Source: Psococerastis gibbosa
Taxonomy: Eukaryota; Arthropoda; Insecta; Psocodea; Psocidae
DNA: 64,000 nucleotides
Direction of reading: 5' to 3'
Assembly: GCA_963971405.1 (NCBI GenBank)
Contig: OZ020492.1
Location: forward strand, 11,458,151-11,522,150
Part shown: positions 37,630 to 48,411 of the stretch, piece by piece
How positions within the stretch are numbered: position 1 is the stretch's first letter
Layout of the letters: every line of letters starts with the position of its first letter
Translations under genes and position numbers: made by a program
The notes under the pieces: generated by a model
Databases searched by the model: none
What the model saw: the letters and a program-made list of their open reading frames with translations, nothing else
Told to the model about the DNA's origin: nothing

Positions 37630-38280
37630 AAATATTTATTTGTGCTTCGCGTTTCCAATATTTTCCTCATTATAAATAAGCCCGTATTCTCCGGCGCAGA
37701 GAAGCTCTTCACTTGAAATTTTTGTCGACTGTATTTTTTTCCCGTTTCAATATTAAATTGTATTTTAAAGCTTTTAACATTAACTCTTCGTTCTTTATTT
37801 ATTTTTAACCATTTTAGGGTGCTTGTGCACGGTGTTTATGTCCGGTGTTGGTGCACCGTGGTCCAGACTCCAGGCACCTGACGTCTCTAAGGACCTTCTT
37901 CCTGTTGTGATGATCCTGATCCATGTACCTTTTCGGCAACTGGGGATGTAGAGCTTCCACGCCCGATGGGTTGAACGGCGGAAGGGCCATCGCCATGGAG
38001 CGCAGGGAAGGATCCAGCCCATTTGGGGGGGGGGGTAGCTGAGGGTCAAAATAGGAAAAAAATATGTAGGATCGATTAAATTAGAGCGTAATAACTTAAT
38101 TTACAATGGATTTACCTAATTTTTTTTTTTGGGGGGGGGGGCAGCTACCCCCTATGTGATCAGCGTCCAATTACCCGCCCCCCCCCACTAAAGACTTTAG
38201 GGTAAATCCCGCTTCCCTCTTCAGTGAACTCCTAGAACGGGCCTAGCCCATAGGGAAATGTTTTTAAATTGTATAACTGT
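37630..38280. other. 5' intron of MTL-B with a G-run MITE
   Basis: Includes the inverted G-run/C-run element at 38022-38155. ORFs at 37795-38049 have no support. Confidence 0.4.
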
Positions 38281-38285
38281 ATACT

Positions 38286-38918
38286 TGTCCGTGAATGCCT
38301 CGCATTGCACAAGCTAAATATAGTTGCGGGTTGTTGTCGCAGGTACCTTACCCTAAATCGGGTAGGTACACAAGTACTCATCCCCGCATTTTACAGTTAG
38401 TGAATTCAGTCTCAATATTGTATCGGCTCCAATAGGTTGTATATTTATTTAATTATATAGCTATTGTTATTTACATTAATTTATTATAGTTGTGGTTGTA
38501 GTGTTTTCTTGTTTGTGTTATTATTCTTTATATTAAACAGTGTTTATTGTGCTCGCCCCTGCCGAGATTCCTGCGGATACTTTGCAAGCCACGGACTCCG
38601 GTAGTAGATAAGTAGCGTAGCCTATTCACTCAAACACATACACCCAGACACTTTACAGCACCACACTATACATTACATTTTATAATAGGTCTACCTACTG
38701 TACTACACCTTCACCACCGAGTAAGCAGAGTACGGTAGGCTTATTCTCTTCCTTTCTTACCAATTCATAATTATTTTCATACAGTCCACTCTATTTTCAT
38801 AGGTACCTAAACCTTCAGGAGCGTAATTTGGAGTTCTTAGTTATTAGCTTATTAGGATACGCCCCTGTTGTGAGTTAGGTACTTATTTTATTTTACTGAG
38901 TTATCGCAGAAAACCACA
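38286..38918 (+). repeat. 5' LTR of BEL/Pao element
   Basis: Begins TGTCCGTGAATGCCTCGC and ends GCAGAAAACCACA. It equals 44916-45548 block by block. It should hold the element's promoter and polyadenylation signals, which I did not map. Confidence 0.95.
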
Positions 38919-38940
38919 TTGGTCCTTCGAGCCGGATCGG
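38919..38940 (+). promoter_or_regulatory. Primer binding site
   Basis: TTGGTCCTTCGAGCCGGAT follows the 5' LTR directly. TGG pairs with the CCA end of a tRNA. Similar sites are familiar from other BEL/Pao elements; the tRNA was not assigned. Confidence 0.7.
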
Positions 38941-39504
38941 TCCTACGATCTGAATAGTTCTTTCTTTTGTCTTTTTACACCTTACTTCTAGCCCCGATTG
39001 TTTTATGCTATTGTCCAGTTCTGCATTTACATACCTGGCGCAACAATTCGCAACTATCAGCTCTTAGATAAGGTTGATATATTATTATTTTCGTAGGCAT
39101 TACGATATAATACAATATTATATTTTATTATAATTTTATATTTAATTATTGGCATTGAGCCTATTAGAATCTGTAGTAGCCTATGTTATAGAGCATGGTA
39201 TAACGGTAACCGTTATATTGGTCGTGGGGATATTACTACCCAAGGACTGGTACCTGGATCTGACCTTCTCGTCACCCTCTTTCAATAGATACTTTTAGGG
39301 GGATTTTTTTGGAATTGGCAGGTTTTAGGGTCTTTATTGTTAAGACACCATTACATGGTACCGATACTATACGGTTTCTATTATTGAACTGACATTTGGG
39401 TCAATTTATGGTGTCATAGTCATTGTGTTGTGCAAATAGGGGATTGAGTATAGCCTGTCCCGTTAGGTTCCCTTTTGTGAATTGTGGGTTCATTTATTGC
39501 GGAA

Positions 39505-42500
39505 ATGGCACCGACAAGAAGGCGAACCGTTAGAAGTGACCCTGATGCGTCTAATTGTAGTAGGCTACAAATTTTGCTTCACAAACGGTCAATGATTATT
39601 AATGACGTTAAGTCAATTTTAGCATATTTAAAATGCACCACATCTCTCACGCCCGGAGCTCTAAAGATCAAATCTCAGCGTGCTGAAGGATTGGTCACTC
39701 AATTCGAATCTATAGAGTCTGAACTGATGGATATCAATTCCGGAAGTTCCACCTCCAGCCGCATATCGGTTGAAGCGGAGCGTGAGGAATTTTATAATCT
39801 TTGTGATGAAGTGCACATTTTGGCCATTGATGGCATGGATAAGGGAACTGTGTCAAATTATTCCAGCCCAGCTTGTGGCTTAGGGCCAAACTTATTAAAG
39901 CCAATTGAAATCCCTACTCTTGAAAGCCACAATTTTGACATGTGGTATGCAGTTTTTGACAGCTTAGTCAACAGTAGTGCGTCTTGGACACCTACCGTTA
40001 AATTCCATTACCTTATAAGCAGCTTAGGGCATGACGCCAAAGCCTTAATTAGTGAGTTCTTGCCAATATGCGATGCGAATTACGCGTTGGCATTGAATTG
40101 TTTAAAATCGCATTTTGAAAATAAAAGGCTTAAGGCATCGACCATGGTCAGCAACATGCTCAATTGCTCTCCCCTTGCGTCTGGGCGGAGCAGCGCTGAT
40201 TTAAGCAATTTAATTCAGACTTTTCGGAATTCAATTAGCGCATTAGATAAAATGCAAATTAAAGATTTAACGGAATTTGTCTTCTTTCAAGCGCTCTACG
40301 CTAAAATTGATGTTCAAACCCGTAGGGCATTTGACCATCAACTTAAAGACATTAAGGCGTTATGCAACGTACATGACCTAATAAAATTTTTACAGGCAAA
40401 GGTACAAGCTTCCGACCTAGATAAGGTTATAGCCAAACCTTTGAAAGCTAGCCTAAGCACTTTCAAGCCTAAATCGGCTCTTTTGGTGGACCCTGCGGAC
40501 TCTGCCAATGCTCGTAAAGCAGTGCGTCCAATCAGCAAGAAATGCCCGGTTTGCAATGGGTCCCACCCTGCATACCGGTGTCAGCAACTTTTGAAGCTGA
40601 CTGTTCCCAAACGATGGGAAAAAGCTTCAGAAATAAAATTGTGTGCTAAATGCCTCAACAGCACTCAGCATTCGGCCGCTGACTGCCCTGTTGAATTTTC
40701 GTGCCGAAATTGCTCTGATGGAGATAATCAGCACAATAGTCTATTGTGCCGTAAAGGCGGTTCTTCTACTTTGGAACGAAAGCAAAGGCCTACTAACAAT
40801 AGTACCTCTTTAGGGCACCGCCAGACTCCTACAACTTATGAGGAGCCAGCTAGTGCATTGGTGGCATCCGGTCCACAGGCTCTATTGGCTACGGCTGTAG
40901 TCACTATTCATGGGTTTCCAATGCGTACCGTAATTGACAATGGAAGCCATCTTAGTTTTATAACAGAAAAGGCTGCTTCACAACTAGGTTGCAAGCGGTT
41001 TTACGACAAAACTCTCATTCGAGGTATTGCCGGAACAACTAAGACCAAAGGAAGGGTTATCTTTACCATTAAATCAACTGTTAATCCTCATTTTAAGCAA
41101 AAGATTGAGGCTTTGGTTCTTCCCCAAATCTGCGGGAATCTTCCTTCTCGACCCGTCACTTCTGATATAAGTGGCCATTTAGGTGATATAGCTTTGGCTG
41201 ATCCCCTTTTTTATAAACCTGCTAGCGTAGACATTCTACTGGGAGCCAGAGTCTATTCCTCTATTTTGAGCGATTCCAAGCCTTTACTCAGGTTGGGTGG
41301 GCTATCGGCGCAGTGGACCCAGTTGGGTTACGTACTGTTAGGAAGTACGACTGCTGACGAAGCTTCCGTGTCACTTTTAGGTCTAAGTGTGGACCAGGAT
41401 TTAACTCGGGCAGTTGAGAGGTTATGGGAGATTGAAGAAGGTCCTAAGTCCATACCACTTTCTGCTGATGAACAGCTGGCTGAGGATTTTTACACTCAAA
41501 CTACAGTTCGTAGAGCTGACGGCAGGTATGAGGTACGACTACCCTTTAAGCCAAATGCTGTCCCATTGGTGAAAAATAGCTTTTCACCCCTTAAGAGTCT
41601 GCTTTCATTAGAAAGTAGACTATCCAAGGAGCCCGAGAAATCTAAGTTGTATCGGGATTTTTTTGCTGACTATCTTGAAAGCGGTATTCTAGAAAAGGCT
41701 AAAACCGTTTCAAAGTATATTTTGCCTCATCATCCGGTTGTCAAACAGTCCAGTAGTTCTACTCGTGTGAGGCCCGTCATGAATGCCAGTTGTCTCGATA
41801 AGAATGGCAACTCTCTGAATTCTCAATTGCTGACGGGACCAGCATTGCAAACAGATATTTGCGAAGTGTTATTGTCTTTCAGAGTAAGAAGGGTTGGTTT
41901 GATTTCCGACATTAGAAAAATGTATAATCAGGTTGTGATTGCTCCTGCTGATAGGTGTTATCAGCATATTTTATGGCGGCCTGCACCTGATGATGATATT
42001 GAGGAACTTGAGTTCACTCGTGTGCTATTCGGCATGGCACCTAGTGCCTTTTTAGCACAGCGAACTGTAAAGCAGCTCATTGCTGACGAGAGCGTTAATT
42101 TCCCAAGAGGTGCCCAAATTTTGCTGACTCAGCTATATGTTGATGATTTAATCACCAGTTTAGACGGCAGTGATGAGGAAATCCGATTTGCTGTCAACGA
42201 TGCAATTGCTTTGCTGCGCAAAGGTGGCTTTGAGCTACGAAAATTTGCAAGCTCTCATCCCCGTCTTTTGTCTCATCTACCGCGTGATCAATGTGAGGAT
42301 ATTGACCTACATGACAAAAATGCTGTAATTAAGGTATTAGGTCTATCTTGGAGTCCAGCTAAAGATATTTTTATGTATCGAGTCACTGAGTTTAATTATG
42401 TATATACCAAGCGCGGAGTCCTAAGCTTTATTGCACGTTGTTATGACATCATGGGACTAATTGCCCCTTTTACTTTAAAGACCAGACAATTTCTCCGCAA

Positions 42501-44685
42501 ATTATGGGAAATTGGCATGGATTGGGATGCAGTTTTCGACGAAAACTTGCGGAAAGAATGGCAAATTCTTATGGATGGTCTGCCACTTTTGCAGGAAATA
42601 CGTATTCCACGTCTGATAGATTGTTTTGGTTGCCCCAAACTTGAGTTATATTGCTTTTCGGACGGTTCGTCTACCGGCTATGGCATAGCCATTTATATTC
42701 GATGCGTATACGAGGATCACGCGACGATGACCCTAATAAGGGCAAAAGGTAAAACCATGCCCGTCAAATCGCGCTTGACAGTCCCAAGAACTGAGCTACA
42801 AGCGGCTAATCTGCTCGTTAATACATACAGTAGTATGAATTTTCTTAACGAATTACCGATACAGCGAACCTATTTTTGCACAGATAGCACTATCGTGTTG
42901 TCATGGCTGCGCTTAGGTGTAACTAAGCTGCAATTATTTGTGGCCAATCGTGTTTCAAATATTTTGAGTAAAACTAAAATTGAAGATTGGCACTTCATTG
43001 GCTCTCAATTCAATTGTGCTGATCCAGCCTCTAGAGGACTGGGCCCAGAACAACTGCTGAACTGTTCGCAATGGTGGTCTGGTCCACCCTTTCTGTCGCA
43101 AGTACCTAGCATATGGCCCGAAGCACCTCCGTTTTGTGATGAAATACCAGATTTAAAAGCGGAAAAGACTGTAACCTTGTTATCTTCCTCGCATGAGGGC
43201 GGAGATGATTTCGAAAAACTTTTTGTTGTCCGGTTTAGCTCTCTGACTAGACTAAATCGTGTATTTGCCTGGATTCTACGCTTTGTTTGGAATTCTCGGG
43301 CAAAGCGCACCGCTAATGTACCGCTCAAGGGACCTTTGGGCGTAAATGAGGTCAAGAATGCCTTACATTCATGTATTATTTTGATACAAAAAAGGGCGTA
43401 CCCATATATATATGAGGGTAAACAAATGCCCAGGCAATTGGGGGGTTTAACACCATATGTTGACAAAGAAACCAACCTAGTGCGAGTTGGTGGAAGGTTG
43501 TCTCAAGCGCCTTTGTCTTTCGAGGCCAAGCATCCCCTTTTATTACCTAGCCAGTCACATTTGTCGATGTTAATTGTTCGCTACGCGCATCTCATTACCC
43601 TGCATGGGGGTCCCCTCCTGATGAGATCCTTTATACAGGAAAGGTATTGGATACTCGGTATTGGCCGTTTGATTAAGTCAAACCGTTGTCTTGTTTGCTT
43701 TCGTCTCAAAGCCAAGCCTTCTGAGCCTATGATGGCTGATTTGCCTAAACTGCGTTTTTCCACAGTCCGGCCTTTTTTAATAAGTGGCTGTGATTTATCC
43801 GGACCACACTTAGTTCATGAAGCGGCACGGCCTAGAGCCAAAGTTATTAAGGTGTGGGTGGCTTTGTTCACTTGTTTGTCTACCAGGGCATCTCATTTGG
43901 AGGTGGTACAAGACCTGAGCACGGACGCCTTTGTGGCTGCCCTAGATCGTATGATGAGTAGACGTGGGTTAGTCCAAACCCTTTACACCGACAACGCCAC
44001 CAATTTCCGTGGCAGTGCTAGAAAATTTGACGAAATTTATAAATTCTTGCTGGCCAATGGCAATGAGATTGAGAAATTAATGTGTACTAGAAACATAAAG
44101 TTTTCCTTTGTACCTCCAGTCAGTCCCTGGAAAAACGGCGTATGCGAACGCCTAATTGGACTATTTAAATCTCATTTGGTCCGCGTAACCGCTAATATTA
44201 GGCTAACGTTCACTGAGTTCACCACCCTAGTAGTGCGGATTGAGGCAGTCTTAAATTCGAGACCGCTTCATCCATTGTCGATTTCCCCCTCTGATGAGGT
44301 TCTTACCAGTGGGCACTTCCTGATTGGAAGTCCATTATTATCATCCATAGGGCTCGACTCATCAGCGGTCCAGTTGAACCGACTCAGTCGTTGGCAGGTA
44401 GTGACATCTTGTCTGAGGCGTTTTTGGCGCCAGTGGCGCAACGTCTACCTGCAGACGTTAATAGCCCGTTCCAAGTGGGACAAGCAAGTGCCTAATTTGG
44501 AAAAAGGAATGCTCGTTTACATAAAAGGGGAAGACACACCTCCATTAGAGTGGCCACTGGCTATTGTGGAGGAAGTCTATCCCCATAGTGACGGGACAGT
44601 GAGAGTTGCGCGCGTGAGGCTACCTAACTCCGGTGCACTTTTGCGCCCTGTCAACAAATTATTGTCCCTGCAATTTGAGAAGTAG
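39505..44685 (+). CDS. BEL/Pao Gag-Pol polyprotein, intact
   Basis: One frame of 1726 residues from the first in-frame ATG. Order by approximate residue: DUF1759-like Gag (60-330); zinc-knuckle region with KCPVCNGSHPAYRC and later CRNC (345-410); DUF1758-like aspartic protease with VIDNGS near 475; reverse transcriptase with YVDD near 878; RNase H-like region with FSDGSS near 1050; integrase with H/C zinc segment ending CLVCF near 1395 and D, D, E candidates near 1429, 1495 and 1547; and a DUF5641-like C-terminus with LEKGMLVYIK. This single-ORF arrangement and domain order are typical for the family. No envelope gene was seen. No stop or shift interrupts it. Confidence 0.95.
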   Translation: MAPTRRRTVRSDPDASNCSRLQILLHKRSMIINDVKSILAYLKCTTSLTPGALKIKSQRAEGLVTQFESIESELMDINSGSSTSSRISVEAEREEFYNLCDEVHILAIDGMDKGTVSNYSSPACGLGPNLLKPIEIPTLESHNFDMWYAVFDSLVNSSASWTPTVKFHYLISSLGHDAKALISEFLPICDANYALALNCLKSHFENKRLKASTMVSNMLNCSPLASGRSSADLSNLIQTFRNSISALDKMQIKDLTEFVFFQALYAKIDVQTRRAFDHQLKDIKALCNVHDLIKFLQAKVQASDLDKVIAKPLKASLSTFKPKSALLVDPADSANARKAVRPISKKCPVCNGSHPAYRCQQLLKLTVPKRWEKASEIKLCAKCLNSTQHSAADCPVEFSCRNCSDGDNQHNSLLCRKGGSSTLERKQRPTNNSTSLGHRQTPTTYEEPASALVASGPQALLATAVVTIHGFPMRTVIDNGSHLSFITEKAASQLGCKRFYDKTLIRGIAGTTKTKGRVIFTIKSTVNPHFKQKIEALVLPQICGNLPSRPVTSDISGHLGDIALADPLFYKPASVDILLGARVYSSILSDSKPLLRLGGLSAQWTQLGYVLLGSTTADEASVSLLGLSVDQDLTRAVERLWEIEEGPKSIPLSADEQLAEDFYTQTTVRRADGRYEVRLPFKPNAVPLVKNSFSPLKSLLSLESRLSKEPEKSKLYRDFFADYLESGILEKAKTVSKYILPHHPVVKQSSSSTRVRPVMNASCLDKNGNSLNSQLLTGPALQTDICEVLLSFRVRRVGLISDIRKMYNQVVIAPADRCYQHILWRPAPDDDIEELEFTRVLFGMAPSAFLAQRTVKQLIADESVNFPRGAQILLTQLYVDDLITSLDGSDEEIRFAVNDAIALLRKGGFELRKFASSHPRLLSHLPRDQCEDIDLHDKNAVIKVLGLSWSPAKDIFMYRVTEFNYVYTKRGVLSFIARCYDIMGLIAPFTLKTRQFLRKLWEIGMDWDAVFDENLRKEWQILMDGLPLLQEIRIPRLIDCFGCPKLELYCFSDGSSTGYGIAIYIRCVYEDHATMTLIRAKGKTMPVKSRLTVPRTELQAANLLVNTYSSMNFLNELPIQRTYFCTDSTIVLSWLRLGVTKLQLFVANRVSNILSKTKIEDWHFIGSQFNCADPASRGLGPEQLLNCSQWWSGPPFLSQVPSIWPEAPPFCDEIPDLKAEKTVTLLSSSHEGGDDFEKLFVVRFSSLTRLNRVFAWILRFVWNSRAKRTANVPLKGPLGVNEVKNALHSCIILIQKRAYPYIYEGKQMPRQLGGLTPYVDKETNLVRVGGRLSQAPLSFEAKHPLLLPSQSHLSMLIVRYAHLITLHGGPLLMRSFIQERYWILGIGRLIKSNRCLVCFRLKAKPSEPMMADLPKLRFSTVRPFLISGCDLSGPHLVHEAARPRAKVIKVWVALFTCLSTRASHLEVVQDLSTDAFVAALDRMMSRRGLVQTLYTDNATNFRGSARKFDEIYKFLLANGNEIEKLMCTRNIKFSFVPPVSPWKNGVCERLIGLFKSHLVRVTANIRLTFTEFTTLVVRIEAVLNSRPLHPLSISPSDEVLTSGHFLIGSPLLSSIGLDSSAVQLNRLSRWQVVTSCLRRFWRQWRNVYLQTLIARSKWDKQVPNLEKGMLVYIKGEDTPPLEWPLAIVEEVYPHSDGTVRVARVRLPNSGALLRPVNKLLSLQFEK

Positions 44686-44915
44686 TGCCTCAATTTTATT
44701 AGTATTAAAATTTTGTATTTTAATTTTAGCTTTAGTAGTGCATATCGTAACATTACCTACATTATTACTTTTTATTAATTGTTTTAATTTTAGTTTGCAT
44801 AAGTGCATTTCATTTCATTCTTTTAAGCTTTAATATGGCATATAGTATATATGTATATTTTTTTATATTTCTTTATTTGTTTACCTTTTGCAAGTGCCTT
44901 GCAAGGCTGGCGGTA

Positions 44916-45548
44916 TGTCCGTGAATGCCTCGCATTGCACAAGCTAAATATAGTTGCGGGTTGTTGTCGCAGGTACCTTACCCTAAATCGGGTAGGTACA
45001 CAAGTACTCATCCCCGCATTTTACAGTTAGTGAATTCAGTCTCAATATTGTATCGGCTCCAATAGGTTGTATATTTATTTAATTATATAGCTATTGTTAT
45101 TTACATTAATTTATTATAGTTGTGGTTGTAGTGTTTTCTTGTTTGTGTTATTATTCTTTATATTAAACAGTGTTTATTGTGCTCGCCCCTGCCGAGATTC
45201 CTGCGGATACTTTGCAAGCCACGGACTCCGGTAGTAGATAAGTAGCGTAGCCTATTCACTCAAACACATACACCCAGACACTTTACAGCACCACACTATA
45301 CATTACATTTTATAATAGGTCTACCTACTGTACTACACCTTCACCACCGAGTAAGCAGAGTACGGTAGGCTTATTCTCTTCCTTTCTTACCAATTCATAA
45401 TTATTTTCATACAGTCCACTCTATTTTCATAGGTACCTAAACCTTCAGGAGCGTAATTTGGAGTTCTTAGTTATTAGCTTATTAGGATACGCCCCTGTTG
45501 TGAGTTAGGTACTTATTTTATTTTACTGAGTTATCGCAGAAAACCACA
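44916..45548 (+). repeat. 3' LTR of BEL/Pao element
   Basis: Same length and sequence as the 5' LTR. The DNA just before it (GCAAGGCTGGCGG) is only weakly purine-rich, so a polypurine tract is not obvious. Confidence 0.95.
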
Positions 45549-45559
45549 ATACTGTATTG

Positions 45560-45960
45560 AGATATATTAAAATTTGATTTGATTTGGTATGGTGCTTCGC
45601 CATGGATATACTGTATATTCTGTTAATTCTGTCACCAGCCGTCTGTAGCCTATCGTAGTACTTAAAATTCTATATATCCATTCTCAATTATTTAACATTT
45701 TACTTCACTTTATAACAGCAGGGTATGCCCTTTTTGCTACCCTTGCTCGTTCTTTAAAATATGATATTTCTCTTAAATGATATTCAGTATACAGGATAAC
45801 CCTCGAATTCATATTCCGGGCTATCTTGTTATTTAACTCTGTATAACGCACTTTCCCCACCTTCTAGCAACGAGCTGTCCACGACGTTTTGCATATGGTG
45901 CGCGCCGCTGCGCGGTTGCTTTTGGTAAAAAAAAAAATTGCCATTTGACTTAATTTTAGG
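45560..45960. other. 5' intron of MTL-B right of the LTR element
   Basis: No gene or clear repeat was identified before the paralogous block resumes at about 45960. Confidence 0.4.
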
Positions 45961-46250
45961 TTCGTACCCATGTCAATATGTAACCTTGTTTAAAGTATAC
46001 CTTCTTCATTAGGTTTTCAAGGTAACAATTAACAAAAAAAATGACAAAAACCTACCTATCATGTCCATTTTTCCTTTGTACAAGATTCAACACGTTAAAA
46101 AAAACACTAGGCCTATTTTTTTCTTTTCTAATATTTTCTAGCATTCACAAAATCGGTAGTGCTCTAGTAGAGAACACTGTAGCCCAGGCATGCAATAAAG
46201 GTTCATTGATGTATTATCTAATATAAAATTGATACATTTGAAAATCATAC

Positions 46251-46360
46251 CTGAGGTTGTCAATCGTAGTTGAAAGCTACTGAAGAACTAAGCCCATTAG
46301 AAGTGAAGTGTTATAACATTAAGTTTGCGACTGTTTGAACATGCAAAATTCAAGTCTAAA
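46251..46360 (-). other. Candidate 5' untranslated exon of MTL-B
   Basis: Conserved with 26214-26320; donor CCTCAG|GTATG is kept. Splicing to 37407 would create an intron of about 9 kb containing the BEL/Pao element. Confidence 0.45.
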
Positions 46361-46379
46361 CAGGCGGATTGGATCGAGT

Positions 46380-47565
46380 TCCATATTTTCAAATTTCATT
46401 TGAGCCTGCGGATAATTTTGATTCGTCATCTTCTGGCCAGAGATATCAACTCAAAGTTTCTGTACTCTTAATTTAAGGGTGTTAGTAGGTGGATAAAGAA
46501 TAGTCTAGATTCTTGAATAGGGAGAACAATACGAAACAGCACAATAATAATGTCAGGGTAGCACCTAAAACATGCCTGAAGTTAGAATGCATCGATAGAA
46601 TGGTTCCACAGAAAAAAAAAATTTTTTTTAGTCTTTATAAGCTTACTTTAAAAAAGAGTACTTTTTATTTATTTGCCCCCGAACCAAGCTATCAAGAGGA
46701 AAGGACCCAAAATCAAGTTAGTCCGAAATGAAAGGTTAAAAAGTTTGAGGTGTAAATCAAATTGTGAGAAACACAAAATTACACAGATTTTGTAAATACA
46801 ATAAGTCCGATGGGTGGCATTAATAACTTAGTTATAAAATTGTCAATTATTAATCTGACGCAAACTGTATAGGCGGTTTCATGCATGTTCAATTCATTAC
46901 TTCAATCATGTTTTCAATCATCCAATAATTTGTTCAATCATTCCTCATATCATTCATCCTGTTATTCATTCATCCCATAGGAAATTTATTATTAATTTAA
47001 TTGAAGATAAAACAAAATTAGCAATGGGAAGCACGTTATTCTGTTTTATATCGATAACCTAAATTGTAATCAAAACAGATGTCATAAAATAAAAAAGTTT
47101 TTATTTCTTTCGTCCACTGAACTTAGTGAAATTGCGGCTTTAAATTATTATTGCACTCAACTAGGTATCTGTTGTTCTGGGGGACTATACCCGCTATAAT
47201 GACCAAATCCCGTACTTGGTTCAGTCGAGCTAACGTCTGTTGTGAAGTTAATGGTAAGCATGTCTGAGTTGGCACTTGTAGTCCGTGTGGGTTGACATCG
47301 AGGAGTGAACCAGCTTGCCAACGGCTAGAAATTCATTCGGATACAATACTAATTAAGCCCGAAAACCGATGAGGTCATTGGCAGCTTCAAAGAGCCACTA
47401 CGACTAGGCTTACCTCCACAAAAAATTAATTTAATTATAATAAATAATTATATAATAATATACATAAATAAAATAAACGCTTTAACGACTAAACTCTACA
47501 GCGTGTTTTGAGAGTATAATTTAGACTCGCCTTAAATCAAGCTTCCAATTATGTTAGCGAAATCT
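46380..47565. other. Intergenic, nothing identified
   Basis: Lies between MTL-B and MTL-C. It probably includes the promoter of MTL-B on its left. No conserved ORF. Confidence 0.4.
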
Positions 47566-47570
47566 AAATA

Positions 47571-48194
47571 CAGTAGAATCCGTTTTGTTAGCAAATCGAA
47601 GGGAATTGACAAACACGTCAAAATAAGCGGATGTCATAGTTTTATAAAAAAAAAAAGTATAATAAAATATAAATACGTAGGCTATTTATTTTAATAGAGA
47701 AGCATAGCAATTGCAGTAAATAAAAATAAAAATTGCACGTAATAAAACGATACATGAATCTGTATGCATGTACATAATATAAAATAATATATAAATATAT
47801 ATATATATATACATTATGTATAGGTATTTTTTAATTTTATATTAAGAAATCAGTCATTTTAGTTTTTCATTTTATTGTAATAACAGTCTCTAATACTATT
47901 GTGTATGAAAGACAGCGCCATGGTCAAATTATAATTTTCAATATTTCTATGTACAAATTAATCGTGGTAATAATTCATTATAGACATAATAAGTCATTAT
48001 AACCGGACATGGGTACCTAATATTTATTAAAATTGGGTCAAAATAAGCGACATGTATGCGAAGTCATTAAATTTATTTCCGATTTTTTTTTGTTTTACAA
48101 AGAATTGCATATTAAAGCCAAACTTCTATGTGCAATTACGTCATAATAGGTGGTAGGTAAATGTAGGCGGAATCATAACAAACGGATTCTACTG
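47571..48194. mobile_element. Tigger/pogo-like MITE with TA duplication
   Basis: Left end CAGTAGAATCCGTTTTGTTA and right end in reverse complement CAGTAGAATCCGTTTGTTAT, each flanked by TA (47569-47570 and 48195-48196). The 624-bp interior is AT-rich and non-coding. Confidence 0.85.
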
Positions 48195-48411
48195 TAAGTA
48201 ATTATGATTAAGTTTGAAATAAAACTATACTGGATCTTTACGTGTGGTACACAACTAATTCTCAGCACACATAAGACTATAAATTCATAAAAATTGTATA
48301 AATATAATATATATTATTTTACTCAGTGCATTGAATTCATACTTGTCAAAATTATCATTATTTCGTTGTAAGTTATATTTACAGTTATTGAGAGTCAGCG
48401 AAATCCGGATT

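Larger units (their letters stand above)
38286..45548 (+). mobile_element. Full-length BEL/Pao LTR retrotransposon
   Basis: Two 633-bp LTRs, TG at 38286 and CA at 45548, flank one long gag-pol frame. The 5-bp target duplication ATACT is at 38281-38285 and 45549-45553. Total 7263 bp. Identical LTRs by eye and an unbroken frame indicate a very recent insertion. It lies in the 5' intron of MTL-B, opposite to that gene's orientation. Confidence 0.97.
27390..46370. repeat. Segmental duplication, unit B
   Basis: Direct-orientation partner of unit A; matched blocks are listed there. It carries MTL-B, the BEL/Pao insertion and a foldback MITE, and lacks the hAT and Tc1-like elements of unit A. Confidence 0.9.
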
